Shown in pieces: positions 8,546 to 17,840 of a stretch of 38,636 bases of DNA (its first letter is position 1; every line of letters begins with the position of its first letter). The stretch comes from Pirellulaceae bacterium (GTDB lineage: Bacteria > Planctomycetota > Planctomycetia > Pirellulales > Pirellulaceae): positions 1-38,636 of the forward strand of contig JASMLW010000485.1 of NCBI GenBank assembly GCA_030748485.1, given 5' to 3'. Under the pieces are notes generated by a model. That model ran no database searches. It was not told where the DNA came from and worked only from the letters and a program-made list of their open reading frames with translations. The translations under genes and the position numbers were made by a program.

Positions 8546-9826
8546 ATGCGAATCAGAAGTGGCAGTGCCACACACAAAGCGAGCTACCGCTCGATCTTCC
8601 TTCGGCCGCTCCCGTTGGTCGCTGGAATCCAAACAGGGAAGCCCCGTTTCCTCAACGCCACAATTGTCACCATCACCGCCATTCTCGCGCTGCTTCCCTT
8701 TGGCTTGCCGGCCGGCGGCGACGAGAAAGCGCCGAAGCCCCGCTCGCATGGCGACGAAGCGAAGGCGGCGGGATTGGACGTCAAGGTGCTCAACGCACTC
8801 GACGCGGCGATGCAAAAGCAGGTCGAAGACGGACACGTATCCGGCGTCATATGCTTGATCGGTCGCCGCGGGACGATCGGGTATTACGAAGCATTTGGAC
8901 ATCGCGTTATCGAAGATGACGCGTCCATGACGAAAGATACGCTGTTCAAGATCTATTCGATGACAAAGCCGATCGTGGCGGCCACGGCGATGTCGGTGTG
9001 GGAAGAGGGAAAGTTCAAGCTAGACGACCCCATCGCAACGCATCTGCCCGAGTGGAAAACGGCGACCGTGCGGCAGGGCGGCGAGACGGTTCCGGCCAAA
9101 AACCAGATCACGCCGCGTCACTTGCTGACGCACTCGGCCGGACTATCGTACGACCGCGACGGCCTCAATCTCTCGTCCGACACGACGCTCCCTGAGTTTT
9201 CCGCAGCGCTGGCCAAGCAGCCGCTCAAATTCGAACCCGGCACGGGCTACGTTTACGGCTATGCGATCGACATCCTCGGCCGCTACATCGAGGCGATCGA
9301 AGGCAAGTCGCTCGACGTCGTGATGCGCGAACGCGTCACCGACAAGCTCGGCATGAAGGACACCGAGTTCTGGGTGCGTGAACGGGGCGATCGCCAGCGT
9401 CTGGCGCGAGTCTATCGCAAGTCGAGCGACGGCGAATTAAAGCCGGCCGCGTCGCGCTCCGGCGCGATGCGGAAGCCGGCGAGGATGATGGGCGGACAGG
9501 GCTTGATTTCAACAACCGGCGACTACGCGCGGTTTTGCCAGATGCTGTTGAACCGCGGTGAATTGGACGGCGTGCGACTGCTCAAGACCGAAACGGTCGA
9601 ACTGATGGCCCAAAACCACCTCAAAAAAATCGGCAAGGTCTACGGTCTCGGCGGGACGGTCGACGGCAAGGGCGGCTACAGCTGGGGCGGTGCGGCGGGA
9701 ACCAAGTTCTGGATCGACTCGCAGAACGACACCTACGGCGTGTTCATGATTCAGCGGTGGGGCTACAAGGCTCCCACCTATCGCGTCTTTCGCCGCTACG
9801 TGGAGCGCGCCCGCTTGGAGCAGTGA
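8546..9826 (+). CDS. Beta-lactamase-fold serine hydrolase (COG1680 type), secreted
   Basis: 426 residues from ATG 8546, with AAGGG 9 bases upstream. The frame is open further upstream, but only as an overlap with the DUF1501 gene. A hydrophobic segment at about 38-55 acts as signal peptide or anchor. The catalytic SxxK motif is S138-M-T-K141 in LFKIYSMTKPIVAA, as in class C beta-lactamases, penicillin-binding proteins and esterases of this fold. The block ITPRHLLTHSAGLSY and the later GYVYGYAIDILGRYIE, which supplies the Tyr of the second motif, also fit. A WGGAAGTKFW segment near the C-terminus replaces the K-T-G box. The substrate could be an ester, peptide or cell-wall fragment; beta-lactam resistance should not be assumed. 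Confidence 0.9.
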   Translation: MRIRSGSATHKASYRSIFLRPLPLVAGIQTGKPRFLNATIVTITAILALLPFGLPAGGDEKAPKPRSHGDEAKAAGLDVKVLNALDAAMQKQVEDGHVSGVICLIGRRGTIGYYEAFGHRVIEDDASMTKDTLFKIYSMTKPIVAATAMSVWEEGKFKLDDPIATHLPEWKTATVRQGGETVPAKNQITPRHLLTHSAGLSYDRDGLNLSSDTTLPEFSAALAKQPLKFEPGTGYVYGYAIDILGRYIEAIEGKSLDVVMRERVTDKLGMKDTEFWVRERGDRQRLARVYRKSSDGELKPAASRSGAMRKPARMMGGQGLISTTGDYARFCQMLLNRGELDGVRLLKTETVELMAQNHLKKIGKVYGLGGTVDGKGGYSWGGAAGTKFWIDSQNDTYGVFMIQRWGYKAPTYRVFRRYVERARLEQ

Positions 9827-9919
9827 ACACTCCAACAACTGACACATAATTGTCATTCATGGCGACGTCCAACGCCTCTCCGGCTGAAGCCCCGATTCGC
9901 GGCCGCGGCGACTGGTGAT

Positions 9920-9948
9920 TTCACTCTTTGAGGCGACTTGCTTACAAT
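9920..9948 (+). promoter_or_regulatory. Candidate promoter for the PSCyt1/DUF1553 gene
   Basis: TTCACT (9920-9925) and TACAAT (9943-9948) are separated by 17 bases and match the housekeeping consensus at four and five of six positions. Transcription would start almost at the ATG at 9957, giving a nearly leaderless mRNA, and no ribosome binding site is seen. Single sequence matches of this kind are common by chance. Confidence 0.35.
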
Positions 9949-9956
9949 GCTCCTTC

Positions 9957-12272
9957 ATGAAACGACTCACGCTGCTCATCTCCAGTTGGTTGGCGACCGC
10001 CGCCTGCCCCGCCCTGTTGTGGAGCCGGGACGATGGGCTCGACGCGGCGGGAGTTGAGTTTTTCGAGTCGCAGGTGCGGCCGCTGCTGGCGCGGCGGTGT
10101 TTCGCTTGTCATTCCGACAAATCGGACCCGATTGAGGGCGGTCTCCGCTTGGACTCGCGCCCCGGCTGGCAAGCGGGCGGTGATTCGGGCGCGGCGATTG
10201 TGCCGGGCAAGCCGGCCGAAAGCCGCTTGCTCAAAGCTGTTCTGTACCAGGATCCGATGCTGGCCATGCCACCCGACAACGCGCTGCCGCGGCGTGAGAT
10301 CGAGGTGTTGCGGAAGTGGATTTCGCTCGGCGCGCCCGACCCGCGATCGGACGCCAAGTCGACCGAGCGTCAGGCGATTGATTGGCGCGCGGCCCGTGAG
10401 TTCTGGTCGTTTCAGCCGATTCGGAGCCAGCGGCCGCCCGCCGTCAAAGACAACGCGTGGGTGCGGGCTCCGATCGACCGCTTCGTGCTCGCCCAACTGG
10501 AGGCCCGCGATCTCCGGCCGGTTGGCCGCGCCGCCAAACGGACGCTCGTCCGCCGCGTTTTCCTGGATGTCCTCGGACTGCCGCCGACGCCCGCTGAACT
10601 GCAGTCGTTTCTGAATGACACATCGCCGGACGCCTGGCCGCGTTTAGTCGATCGATTGCTGGCGTCGCCGCACTACGGTGAACGCTGGGGTCGACACTGG
10701 CTGGACGTGGCCCGCTACGCCGACGACCAATTGAAGGCCGAGTTTTTTTACCGCGAACTGCCGCACGCCTGGCGGTATCGCGACTGGGTTGTCCGCGCGC
10801 TCAACGAAGACCTGCCGTACGACCAGTTCATCCTGCAGCAGTTGGCCGGCGATCTAGTCGTCGAGTCGCACGGGCGTCAAGCGGTGGCCGCAACTGGTTT
10901 CTTGGCGTTGGGGATGATCTACCAAGACGACGGCGGCACGCCGGAGAGCGTCGCCGTCGCCAAGGCGGAAACGCTCGACGACCGCATCGACACGGTGACG
11001 CGGGGACTGCTGGGGCTGACCGTTTCGTGCGCGCGGTGCCACGATCACAAGTTCGATCCGATCCCGACGATGGACTACTATTCGCTGGCGGGCGTGTTCC
11101 AGAGCGCGAAGTACGTGGAGAGCGCGCCGCTTGTCCCGGCGGAAGTCGTCGGTGCCTACCATCGCGCGCGGGCTGAGATCGAGCAAACCAAGACCGCTTT
11201 GGCTGCGGCCGAGAAGGCCGGCGACAAGGAAGAAGCGACCCGTTTGCGGTCCGCACTGGCGGACCAGTCCCGCTCGGCGCCCGACATTTACCCGCGCGCC
11301 CACGCCATGCTGGAAGGCGACGTCAAGGACATGCGAGTTGCGCTCCGCGGCAACTTGCTGAAACCGGGCGACCCGGCGCCGCGGCGCTTCCTCCGGGTGC
11401 TCGCCGGCGACGCGCCACCTCTCTTCCGCCAAGGCAGCGGACGCCGTCAATTGGCGCACGCGATCGCCAGCCCGGACAATCCATTGACGGCCCGCGTCAT
11501 GGCAAACCGAGTCTGGCAGCACTATTTCGGTCGCGGCATCGTGGCGTCAGCCAGTGATTTCGGCAGTCGAGGTCAGCGGCCGACCCACCCGCAGCTGCTT
11601 GACTGGCTGGCGTCCCAATTGATCGATGGCGGCTGGTCATTGAAGAACTTACACCGCCAGATTCTGCTCTCCGCGACCTATCGACTGAGCACTCAACACG
11701 ATGCCGCCAATGCGAAGATCGACGGCGGCAACCATTGGTTGTGGCGGATGAATCGCCGCCGCTTGACCATCGAAGCCTACCGCGACAGCCTACTCAGCGC
11801 GGCGGGGACGCTCGACACGCGAATCGGAGGACGAGCTGAAGCGAATCTGCTGGCCAGCAGCCGCCGAACGATTTACGGCGTGGTGCGGCGGGACAATCAG
11901 AGCGAATCAGACGATCTGCTGCGAATGTTCGACTTCCCAAATCCGCGGTTGAGCGCCAGTGGCCGCGCGTCCACCGTCACGGCTCAGCAACAGCTGTTCA
12001 CGTTGAACAGCCCTTTTATCATCGCCCGCGCGCGCGAGTTGGCTGCGCGGACGCTCGCCGAATCGAGTCGCGGCGTCGACCAGAAGCTCCTGGACCGCGT
12101 CTTCTCAATCGTCTTCAGTCGGCCGCCGACGAGTAAAGAGGCTGAAATAGCCATGGCGTTCGTCAACGATGCGATCGACGAGCCCGCCAAACCGGCGGCG
12201 GTCACGCTGTCGCCTTGGGAACAATACTGTCAAATCCTGTTGATCTCGAACGAGGCAATCTATCGGCCGTAA
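9957..12272 (+). CDS. PSCyt1/DUF1549/DUF1553 planctomycete cytochrome-like protein
   Basis: 771 residues from ATG 9957; an in-frame GTG at 9915 is upstream of the signal peptide and less likely. Residues 1-23 are a signal peptide. The PSCyt1 heme-binding domain follows: VRPLLARRCFACHSD with C48-x2-C51-H52, then EGGLRLDSR and the usual G-x-A-I-V-P-G-K-P-x-E-S-R-L segment. DUF1549 (about 155-360) contains the recurring PIDRFVLAQLE, FLDVLGLPPTPAEL, HYGERWGRHWLDVARYAD and VSCARCHDHKFDPI motifs, the last a second C-x2-C-H. DUF1553 (about 470-745) carries RQLAHAIASPDNPLTARVMANRVWQHYFGRGIV. The DUF1501 gene follows 66 bases later, the standard pair in this phylum. The job is presumed to be extracytoplasmic redox or degradation chemistry; it is not established. 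Confidence 0.94.
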   Translation: MKRLTLLISSWLATAACPALLWSRDDGLDAAGVEFFESQVRPLLARRCFACHSDKSDPIEGGLRLDSRPGWQAGGDSGAAIVPGKPAESRLLKAVLYQDPMLAMPPDNALPRREIEVLRKWISLGAPDPRSDAKSTERQAIDWRAAREFWSFQPIRSQRPPAVKDNAWVRAPIDRFVLAQLEARDLRPVGRAAKRTLVRRVFLDVLGLPPTPAELQSFLNDTSPDAWPRLVDRLLASPHYGERWGRHWLDVARYADDQLKAEFFYRELPHAWRYRDWVVRALNEDLPYDQFILQQLAGDLVVESHGRQAVAATGFLALGMIYQDDGGTPESVAVAKAETLDDRIDTVTRGLLGLTVSCARCHDHKFDPIPTMDYYSLAGVFQSAKYVESAPLVPAEVVGAYHRARAEIEQTKTALAAAEKAGDKEEATRLRSALADQSRSAPDIYPRAHAMLEGDVKDMRVALRGNLLKPGDPAPRRFLRVLAGDAPPLFRQGSGRRQLAHAIASPDNPLTARVMANRVWQHYFGRGIVASASDFGSRGQRPTHPQLLDWLASQLIDGGWSLKNLHRQILLSATYRLSTQHDAANAKIDGGNHWLWRMNRRRLTIEAYRDSLLSAAGTLDTRIGGRAEANLLASSRRTIYGVVRRDNQSESDDLLRMFDFPNPRLSASGRASTVTAQQQLFTLNSPFIIARARELAARTLAESSRGVDQKLLDRVFSIVFSRPPTSKEAEIAMAFVNDAIDEPAKPAAVTLSPWEQYCQILLISNEAIYRP

Positions 12273-12338
12273 GCGACCGGGCTCCGCACTCAACTGCCGG
12301 ACGGTCGGGGACACTCCATCCCACATCTGGATGACATC

Positions 12339-13775
12339 ATGACGACAGCAAGAACAATCTCGCGCCGCCGGTTCCTCACTCGTTTTGGCGGCGGGACGGG
12401 GCTGATCGGTTTGGGAGCCCTGCTGTCCGCCGCGGACGCCGCGACACGTGCTGAGACGTCAGCGGGGAAGTCGCCTCACTTCGCGCCCAAAACCAAGCGG
12501 CTCATTCACCTGCTGATGAACGGCGGGCCGTCGCACATCGACACCTTCGATCACAAACCGCTGCTGGCGAAATACGAAGGACAGCGACCCGCGGCTGTCG
12601 ATTTGCGCACCCAGCGAACGACGACTGGAATCATGTCGTCGCCGTTTGAGTTCAGCCGGCGTGGAGAGTCCGGATTATGGGTCAGCGAGTTGTTTCCGCA
12701 TGTGGCGAATCACATCGACGAGTTGTGCGTTGTCCGGTCGATGCATACAGATATTCCCGAGCACGTCTCGGGACTGCTGATGATGAACATCGGCGCCAAT
12801 CAGCCGAATCGTCCGAGTATGGGATCGTGGATCAGCTACGGTCTGGGAACAGAGAACGCGAATCTACCCGGCTTCGTGGTGCTCAGTCACCGGGGTCAAC
12901 CGCGCCCCGGCCCGACCGGGTGGAGCGCCAGTTTCCTGCCCGGTTCGTGCGCCGGTGCGTTCGTCGACACGTACGGGCTCCGCCCCGACGCCGTGCTCCG
13001 CAATCTGCTCAACACCAACCTGTCGCCCGCCCAACAGCGGCGCCAACTGGAACTCCTGCAGCGAATGAACCGTCTGCATTTAGCGCGGAGCGAGCGCGAT
13101 CAGGCGCTGGAGGCGCGGATCGAGTCGCTCGAACTGGCTTATCGAATGCAACACGCGGCGCCTGAGGCTTTTGATATCTCGCGGGAGACGCAAGCGACGC
13201 TCGACCTCTACGGCATCGGTCCGGAGCCAACCTCCTTCGAAGCCGGTTCGCGGAAGTGCGGCGGATTCGCGGAGGGAGCTCTGATCGCCCGCCGATTGTC
13301 AGAGCGCGGCGTGCGGGTGGTCCAACTGGCGATGGCCCCCGACATCCCCTGGGACGACCACACCGACATCAACGATCACCGCCCCAAGGCGTTCGAGTGC
13401 GACCGGGCGATCGCCGCCCTGCTGACGGATCTCAAGTCGCGGGGCATGCTGGACGACACGCTCGTGCTGTGGGGGGGTGAATTCGGCCGCACGCCGACGA
13501 CCGACATCACGGCGAAGAAGCCGGGACGCGATCACAACCATTACGGGTTCACCGTGTGGTTGGCCGGCGGCGGGGTGAAGGGCGGCTACGCCTACGGGGC
13601 GACAGATGAGTTCGGAATGCGGGCGGTGGAGAATCGACTACACGTCCACGACCTGCACGCGACGATACTGCACCTGCTGGGGCTCGACCACGAGCGGCTC
13701 ACCTTCCGCCACTCGGGCCGCGACTTCCGGCTCACCGATGTCTCAGGCCGCGTCGCTCACGACTTGATCGCCTAG
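12339..13775 (+). CDS. DUF1501 protein with twin-arginine leader, partner of the DUF1553 protein
   Basis: 478 residues from ATG 12339. The leader SRRRFL (8-13) followed by a Gly-rich hydrophobic stretch is a Tat signal. The DUF1501 marks are IHLLMNGGPSHIDTFDHKP near the N-terminus, WDDHTDINDH in the middle and WGGEFGRTPTTD followed by GRDHNHYGF near the C-terminus, which supply the His and Asp residues expected of the alkaline-phosphatase-like fold. It is encoded 66 bases after the PSCyt1/DUF1553 gene on the same strand, so the two are very likely one operon and their products probably act together outside the cytoplasm. It is more distant from the DUF1501 protein at 6996 than a recent duplicate would be. 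Confidence 0.94.
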   Translation: MTTARTISRRRFLTRFGGGTGLIGLGALLSAADAATRAETSAGKSPHFAPKTKRLIHLLMNGGPSHIDTFDHKPLLAKYEGQRPAAVDLRTQRTTTGIMSSPFEFSRRGESGLWVSELFPHVANHIDELCVVRSMHTDIPEHVSGLLMMNIGANQPNRPSMGSWISYGLGTENANLPGFVVLSHRGQPRPGPTGWSASFLPGSCAGAFVDTYGLRPDAVLRNLLNTNLSPAQQRRQLELLQRMNRLHLARSERDQALEARIESLELAYRMQHAAPEAFDISRETQATLDLYGIGPEPTSFEAGSRKCGGFAEGALIARRLSERGVRVVQLAMAPDIPWDDHTDINDHRPKAFECDRAIAALLTDLKSRGMLDDTLVLWGGEFGRTPTTDITAKKPGRDHNHYGFTVWLAGGGVKGGYAYGATDEFGMRAVENRLHVHDLHATILHLLGLDHERLTFRHSGRDFRLTDVSGRVAHDLIA

Positions 13776-13803
13776 CGCGATCACCAAGCGCGTCGAAGGG
13801 CGC

Positions 13804-15447
13804 TTAGATGAACCCGGCCAATTCCTGTAATTGTCGCCAGTTTTCGAGACGTTCTTGTCGCGACCGCAGGAGCGTCTCCGAAGGCTCGCCGTCCTTGGTG
13901 AAGTGCTTGACGAAACGTCCTTCACTCCGACAGAAATCGATGAAGTCGACTTTCACATTCGTCTTTGGATTGGTCCACCAATCCTCCTTCACCGCCGGAT
14001 TACCTTGCAGCGACAACCGCTTCTTGATCGTTTCGCCCTTGGAGGGATCGTGGATCAGCAGCGGGAACGCGCGGGTGTCGACGGCGAACTTGGCTTGCTG
14101 AAAAGCCATGTCGTCCGCGACGCCGTGCTCTGGCTGACACGTCGTGTAGCAGTTGATGATCGCCGGGCCATCGAACTCCAGAGCTCCCAACACCGACTTG
14201 TAAAAGTGATTGACGTGAGCACAAGTCGTCTGAGCGACAAAGGTTCGCGGATGCATCATGCAGATCTGAGCGATTTCCTTGCGGCGTTCCTGCTTTCCTC
14301 CATGCACCTTTCCGTGGAGGCTCATCTTGGCGTTCTGTCCGGTGTACGTGGCGGTCGACGCCTGGCCGCCCGTATTGGAGTAGACCTGCGTGTCGAGCAC
14401 AAAGATCTTCACGTTGAGTCCCGACGCGAGCATCCGCGAGAGCGACTGGAATCCGATGTCAAACATCGCTCCGTCGCCGCCGATGCACCACAGCGGCTTG
14501 TCCGCCCAACCCATCTGATCCCACCGCATCCGCACGCCCATCGCATCGGCGGGAGCGTTTTCGAACAGCGAGTTCGTCCAGGGGACGAGATACGGGTTGT
14601 AGGGGTAGGTGGAAGTGTAGACCGTGTTGCAGCCGGTGGCGGCGACGATTCCCCATTGGTCGCCGTACTTGGCTCCGGTCGCCGAGCAGAGCATCCGCAG
14701 CGCGGTGCCTTCGCCGCAGCCCGCGCAGGAACCGGCTCCGCCGACGTAGATGTGCGTCTGCTCTTTCAGCATCATGTCGATCAGCAGATTGTCATTGATG
14801 TACTGCTCGTCGGACGGTCCAACTTCCTTAAAGAAGCGATGCCCCTTGCGGATGTCGTTCATCACCGACTCCGACTTGGGAACCATCTTCAAGGCGTCGT
14901 CATCGCAAACCGCGACGCATTCAGCGCATCCCTTGCACTTACTGGGATCGATAATGATGGCGAAACGCCCGCCTTCCTTACCTTTCTTTTTCGGTCCGTC
15001 GTAGTACTTCCTCGTCTGCGCCCAGTGGCGGCCAAACAACTCGCGGTCCGCTTCGTTCTCGACCGCGTTCAGTTTGGCTTCGAGGTCGGACTCGGCGAGC
15101 ACCTTGCCGAGAATGGCCGTATCGGGACATTCGGTGACGCAGTCCATGCAGCCGGTGCAATTCTCGCGAATGTAATCGGGAATCTCCGGCGCCACGTAGC
15201 TGAAGTCGCGGAGCGTAGCTGTGCCGGCCGGAATGAGGCTGCGGGCGACGCCCTCGTCGGCGGGCAGCAGCTTTTCCCCCGTGCCGTCTTCGTAGCCGCG
15301 GATGATCCGCTCGTTGAAATCGTTGACGTCCAAGACCGGCAATTCGACCTCGACGTAGGGCTGATCGATCAGAGTCCCGTAACTGTTGTTGTTGTTGGGA
15401 TCCCGTTCGTTTGCTTCATTCATGGACGTGGGTGTATCAGTAGCCAC
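13804..15447 (-). CDS. Pyruvate:ferredoxin oxidoreductase, ferredoxin-plus-TPP (delta/beta) subunit
   Basis: 547 residues. It decarboxylates a 2-oxoacid, most likely pyruvate, to acetyl-CoA and reduces ferredoxin, in the cytoplasm. An insert with two 4Fe-4S clusters comes first: C97-x2-C100-x2-C103-x3-C107 and C171-x2-C174-x2-C177-x3-C181. The thiamine diphosphate domain follows, with C241-A-G-C244 and C273 as likely ligands of the proximal cluster and GGDGAMFDIG (323-332) then VLDTQVYSNTGGQAS as the TPP/Mg site. It starts at GTG 15447, with AGGA 7 bases upstream; the ATG at 15423 is an alternative. It sits 55 bases after the alpha/gamma subunit gene, and the split point corresponds to the boundary between the gamma and ferredoxin parts of single-chain NifJ. 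The substrate is inferred from the NifJ-like motifs; another 2-oxoacid is not excluded. Confidence 0.92.
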   Translation of the reverse strand: MATDTPTSMNEANERDPNNNNSYGTLIDQPYVEVELPVLDVNDFNERIIRGYEDGTGEKLLPADEGVARSLIPAGTATLRDFSYVAPEIPDYIRENCTGCMDCVTECPDTAILGKVLAESDLEAKLNAVENEADRELFGRHWAQTRKYYDGPKKKGKEGGRFAIIIDPSKCKGCAECVAVCDDDALKMVPKSESVMNDIRKGHRFFKEVGPSDEQYINDNLLIDMMLKEQTHIYVGGAGSCAGCGEGTALRMLCSATGAKYGDQWGIVAATGCNTVYTSTYPYNPYLVPWTNSLFENAPADAMGVRMRWDQMGWADKPLWCIGGDGAMFDIGFQSLSRMLASGLNVKIFVLDTQVYSNTGGQASTATYTGQNAKMSLHGKVHGGKQERRKEIAQICMMHPRTFVAQTTCAHVNHFYKSVLGALEFDGPAIINCYTTCQPEHGVADDMAFQQAKFAVDTRAFPLLIHDPSKGETIKKRLSLQGNPAVKEDWWTNPKTNVKVDFIDFCRSEGRFVKHFTKDGEPSETLLRSRQERLENWRQLQELAGFI

Positions 15448-15502
15448 GGGTAGGTCCTTTTGGAGGTGCGCTTGTTTCGTTTCGCGTCGTGGTGGAAACG
15501 AA

Positions 15503-17482
15503 CTAAGTCATCAAGTCGCTGGGCACTTCTTGCAATTCGCTGTAGCCGCGTTTCACGCACTGCAGGTTGTCTTGCACAACTTGCTCGCCGCGTTTGCCGA
15601 AGTACTTCCGCAGCGCTTTTTCGACGCCGTCGTAGACGCCGTCATCGCTCATGCCGCTCTTTTCCGCGTAGGGAGTCAGTTTCAGGAACGCGCCCAGCAG
15701 AACGATGCCTTGCATCCGCATTTCCAAGTCGGCGACGGATGTCACTTCGCGGGCGATCTTCACCATATCGATGAAAAAGACTCGCAGCCGGTTCTCGCGA
15801 ATTGTGTTCTTGTGCTGCTCGGGAATGCGAGCCCATACATCGGCGGGACTCGGGTAATGGCTTTGCATGAAGATCGCGCCGCCCTCCACCATGCCGCCCA
15901 GCGGATTTCCGCTGAACATGGCGTTGGTGTCGTTGAGCACGACCAAGTCGACATGCTGCAGCTCACTGTGCGAGAAGATGTGACTGTCGGCGATCGTCAG
16001 GTAGTACGTCGTCGGCAGCCCCTTCTTTTCAGATCCGTACTTGGGGTACGCCTGGACATCCTTGCCGAACACCTCCCCGCCAATGGTGGCGATGACTTTG
16101 TTGGTTGTCACCGAGCCAAAACCGCCGACGGAGTGACCTCTCATCGAAAAGGCTCCCGAGGGCCGCAGATCCGGGTCGCCGATCGGTGGCAGATTCAGTT
16201 CGTGGTCGATGCCGACAACCAAGAAATCCCGATCGCCGCGCATCATGTTGTCGAAAATTGCTGCGATGTCTCCGGCGCGGACGTCGCGACTGCCCAGTCC
16301 GGCGGATCCCGAATGGATCTGGGGAACGCGGTCGATCTTCGGCAGACCGTTCTGTCCGGTGACCGCGTCGCAGAAGGCCGCCTTGACCTCCCGCGTCAGG
16401 TGGTTGCCGGTCGTCGACAGCGGTTCGTCCATCCGCTCGATCACGGTGAACGCCTTGCAGTTTCGCAACGCCTCAATGAGCTGCTTGGACGGGAAGGGAC
16501 GAAAACAGTAGATGTTGATGCAGCCGGCCTTGATTCCCTGCACGTCGCGGAGGTAGTCGATCGTCGTTTGGGCGGTTTCCATGTAGGAGCCAAGGCCCAC
16601 CAGAATGTACTCCGCATCCTCGCAGCGATAGGGCTGAATGAAATCGTATTGTCGCCCCGTGAGGCGATAGAATTCTTCGAAGGAGTCCGTCAGCGCGTCT
16701 TCCACTCCATCGTAGAAACCGCGCTGAGCGATTTTGCCCTTCATGTACGAATCTTGATTCTGGACGACGCCGGACATGAGCGGGTTGTTGGGGTCCATCA
16801 GATTGAGAATCTTGTCCTCCGGCTTGCCGACGTAGTCCCGCATCAACTCGGGTTCCAGCAACCGCACCGATTCGACCGTGTGCGTGGTGAGAAAGCCGTC
16901 CTGCACATTCATGAACGGCGTCTTGGAAGCCTCCGCGGCGCGGCGGCAGATCAAACAGAGGTCGCCCGTTTCCTGAGCGTTCCGTCCGAACAGAATCCCC
17001 CAACCGACGTCGGCCACACTCATCACGTCGTCGTGCCCGGCGTGCACATTCAGGCTGTGGCTGGTCAGCGCGCGGGAGCCGATGTTGAACACGACCGGCA
17101 GACGCTTTCCGGAGATCGTGTAGAGCACCTCTTTCATCAAGACGAGGCCCTGGCCGGACGTGAAGTTGGTCACGCGGCCGCCGGCCAGCGCGAAGCCCTC
17201 GCAGAACGTCGCCGACGAGTGCTCACTTTCGGGCTCCATGAAGACGAGCGGGTCTCCCCACAAGTTGGACTTGCCGTTGGCGACCGCCTGGTTGAAGCCG
17301 GCTCCCATGGTTGTGGAGCTGGTGATCGGAAAGGCGCCAGAACCTTGACAGACATGGATCTCGACCCAAACAACAGACTCGGAGCCGTCGCACGTCGTGG
17401 GGATCCCCGCATACTCATGCGTCGTCTCCGCAGATTCCTGGACAGGTGTCTCGACACTGCGATCGACGGGCGCCGTTGCCAT
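15503..17482 (-). CDS. Pyruvate:ferredoxin oxidoreductase, alpha/gamma subunit
   Basis: 659 residues from ATG 17482, with GAAAGG 8 bases upstream. The N-terminal half is the pyrimidine-binding/alpha part of NifJ: GSGAFPITSSTTMG (47-60), EPESEHSS and TSGQGLVLM, then NIGSRALTSHSLNVHAGHDD (133-152), equivalent to the A-R-A-L-x-x-H-x-L-x-x-x-x-x-H-x-D block of pyruvate oxidoreductases. A middle transketolase-C-like domain (about 285-400) precedes the gamma domain (about 440-659), recognised from FSMRGHSVGGFGSVTTNKV and AYPKYGSEKKGLPTTYYLTIAD. The two products total about 1206 residues, close to single-chain NifJ, and keep its order of domains. Both genes are clearly one operon. Presence of this oxygen-sensitive enzyme suggests some anaerobic or microaerobic metabolism, or an oxygen-tolerant variant. 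Confidence 0.92.
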   Translation of the reverse strand: MATAPVDRSVETPVQESAETTHEYAGIPTTCDGSESVVWVEIHVCQGSGAFPITSSTTMGAGFNQAVANGKSNLWGDPLVFMEPESEHSSATFCEGFALAGGRVTNFTSGQGLVLMKEVLYTISGKRLPVVFNIGSRALTSHSLNVHAGHDDVMSVADVGWGILFGRNAQETGDLCLICRRAAEASKTPFMNVQDGFLTTHTVESVRLLEPELMRDYVGKPEDKILNLMDPNNPLMSGVVQNQDSYMKGKIAQRGFYDGVEDALTDSFEEFYRLTGRQYDFIQPYRCEDAEYILVGLGSYMETAQTTIDYLRDVQGIKAGCINIYCFRPFPSKQLIEALRNCKAFTVIERMDEPLSTTGNHLTREVKAAFCDAVTGQNGLPKIDRVPQIHSGSAGLGSRDVRAGDIAAIFDNMMRGDRDFLVVGIDHELNLPPIGDPDLRPSGAFSMRGHSVGGFGSVTTNKVIATIGGEVFGKDVQAYPKYGSEKKGLPTTYYLTIADSHIFSHSELQHVDLVVLNDTNAMFSGNPLGGMVEGGAIFMQSHYPSPADVWARIPEQHKNTIRENRLRVFFIDMVKIAREVTSVADLEMRMQGIVLLGAFLKLTPYAEKSGMSDDGVYDGVEKALRKYFGKRGEQVVQDNLQCVKRGYSELQEVPSDLMT

Positions 17483-17840
17483 ATATTTCGCCTTTCAATG
17501 CGGATTTCCCGGGCGTCCGGTCGCGACTAGCTCGCTTCGCGGAGTTGAGAAGATGACGCCGTGAGAAAACAAATTGACACTTCGTTCTGACAGATTACTC
17601 TCTCGTCCCCGACCGCTGCAGGCCCGATTTTGGACGAGCGACTTCGCCCAGCATTTGTTGTCGTCAGTGCGGTTGGAGTAACGGGTGCGAACATGTAAAA
17701 AGATGTTACTCGAGGACGGAAATACCCCAAATTAACAAACAGGGCCGGACGGTCATCGTACCCACCGAGGCCAATGTCCGCAACCGACGACGACGGCGTA
17801 CGGCGACTAGAAAAACTGACGAGTTCATGCAGAGAGGGAA
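17483..17840. other. Divergent intergenic region between the oxidoreductase operon and the small HTH-like gene
   Basis: 358 bases without a gene. It must hold the promoters for both directions, but I see no strong -35/-10 pair: TTGACA at 17574-17579 has no good partner. The main structure is an inverted repeat, GAGTAAC at 17676-17682 and GTTACTC at 17705-17711, with a shorter AACAT/ATGTT pair nested inside. It could be an operator or an RNA hairpin. Confidence 0.5.
17676..17711. promoter_or_regulatory. Inverted repeat, possible operator between divergent genes
   Basis: Perfect 7-bp arms GAGTAAC and GTTACTC enclose 22 bases that contain AACAT and ATGTT. It lies about 130 bases upstream of the HTH-like gene and about 190 upstream of the oxidoreductase alpha/gamma gene. 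Autoregulation by the HTH-like protein is a guess. Confidence 0.35.

Noticed and set aside
13786..13805. AAGCGC/GCGCTT hairpin between convergent genes as a terminator
   Set aside because: The 6-bp stem has an 8-base loop, no T-tract, and overlaps the stop codon of the oxidoreductase gene; too weak to annotate.
13831..17530. Very long plus-strand open frames opposite the PFOR genes (540 and 714 codons)
   Set aside because: They are shadows of well-recognised genes in high-GC DNA; the translated sequences show no family motifs.
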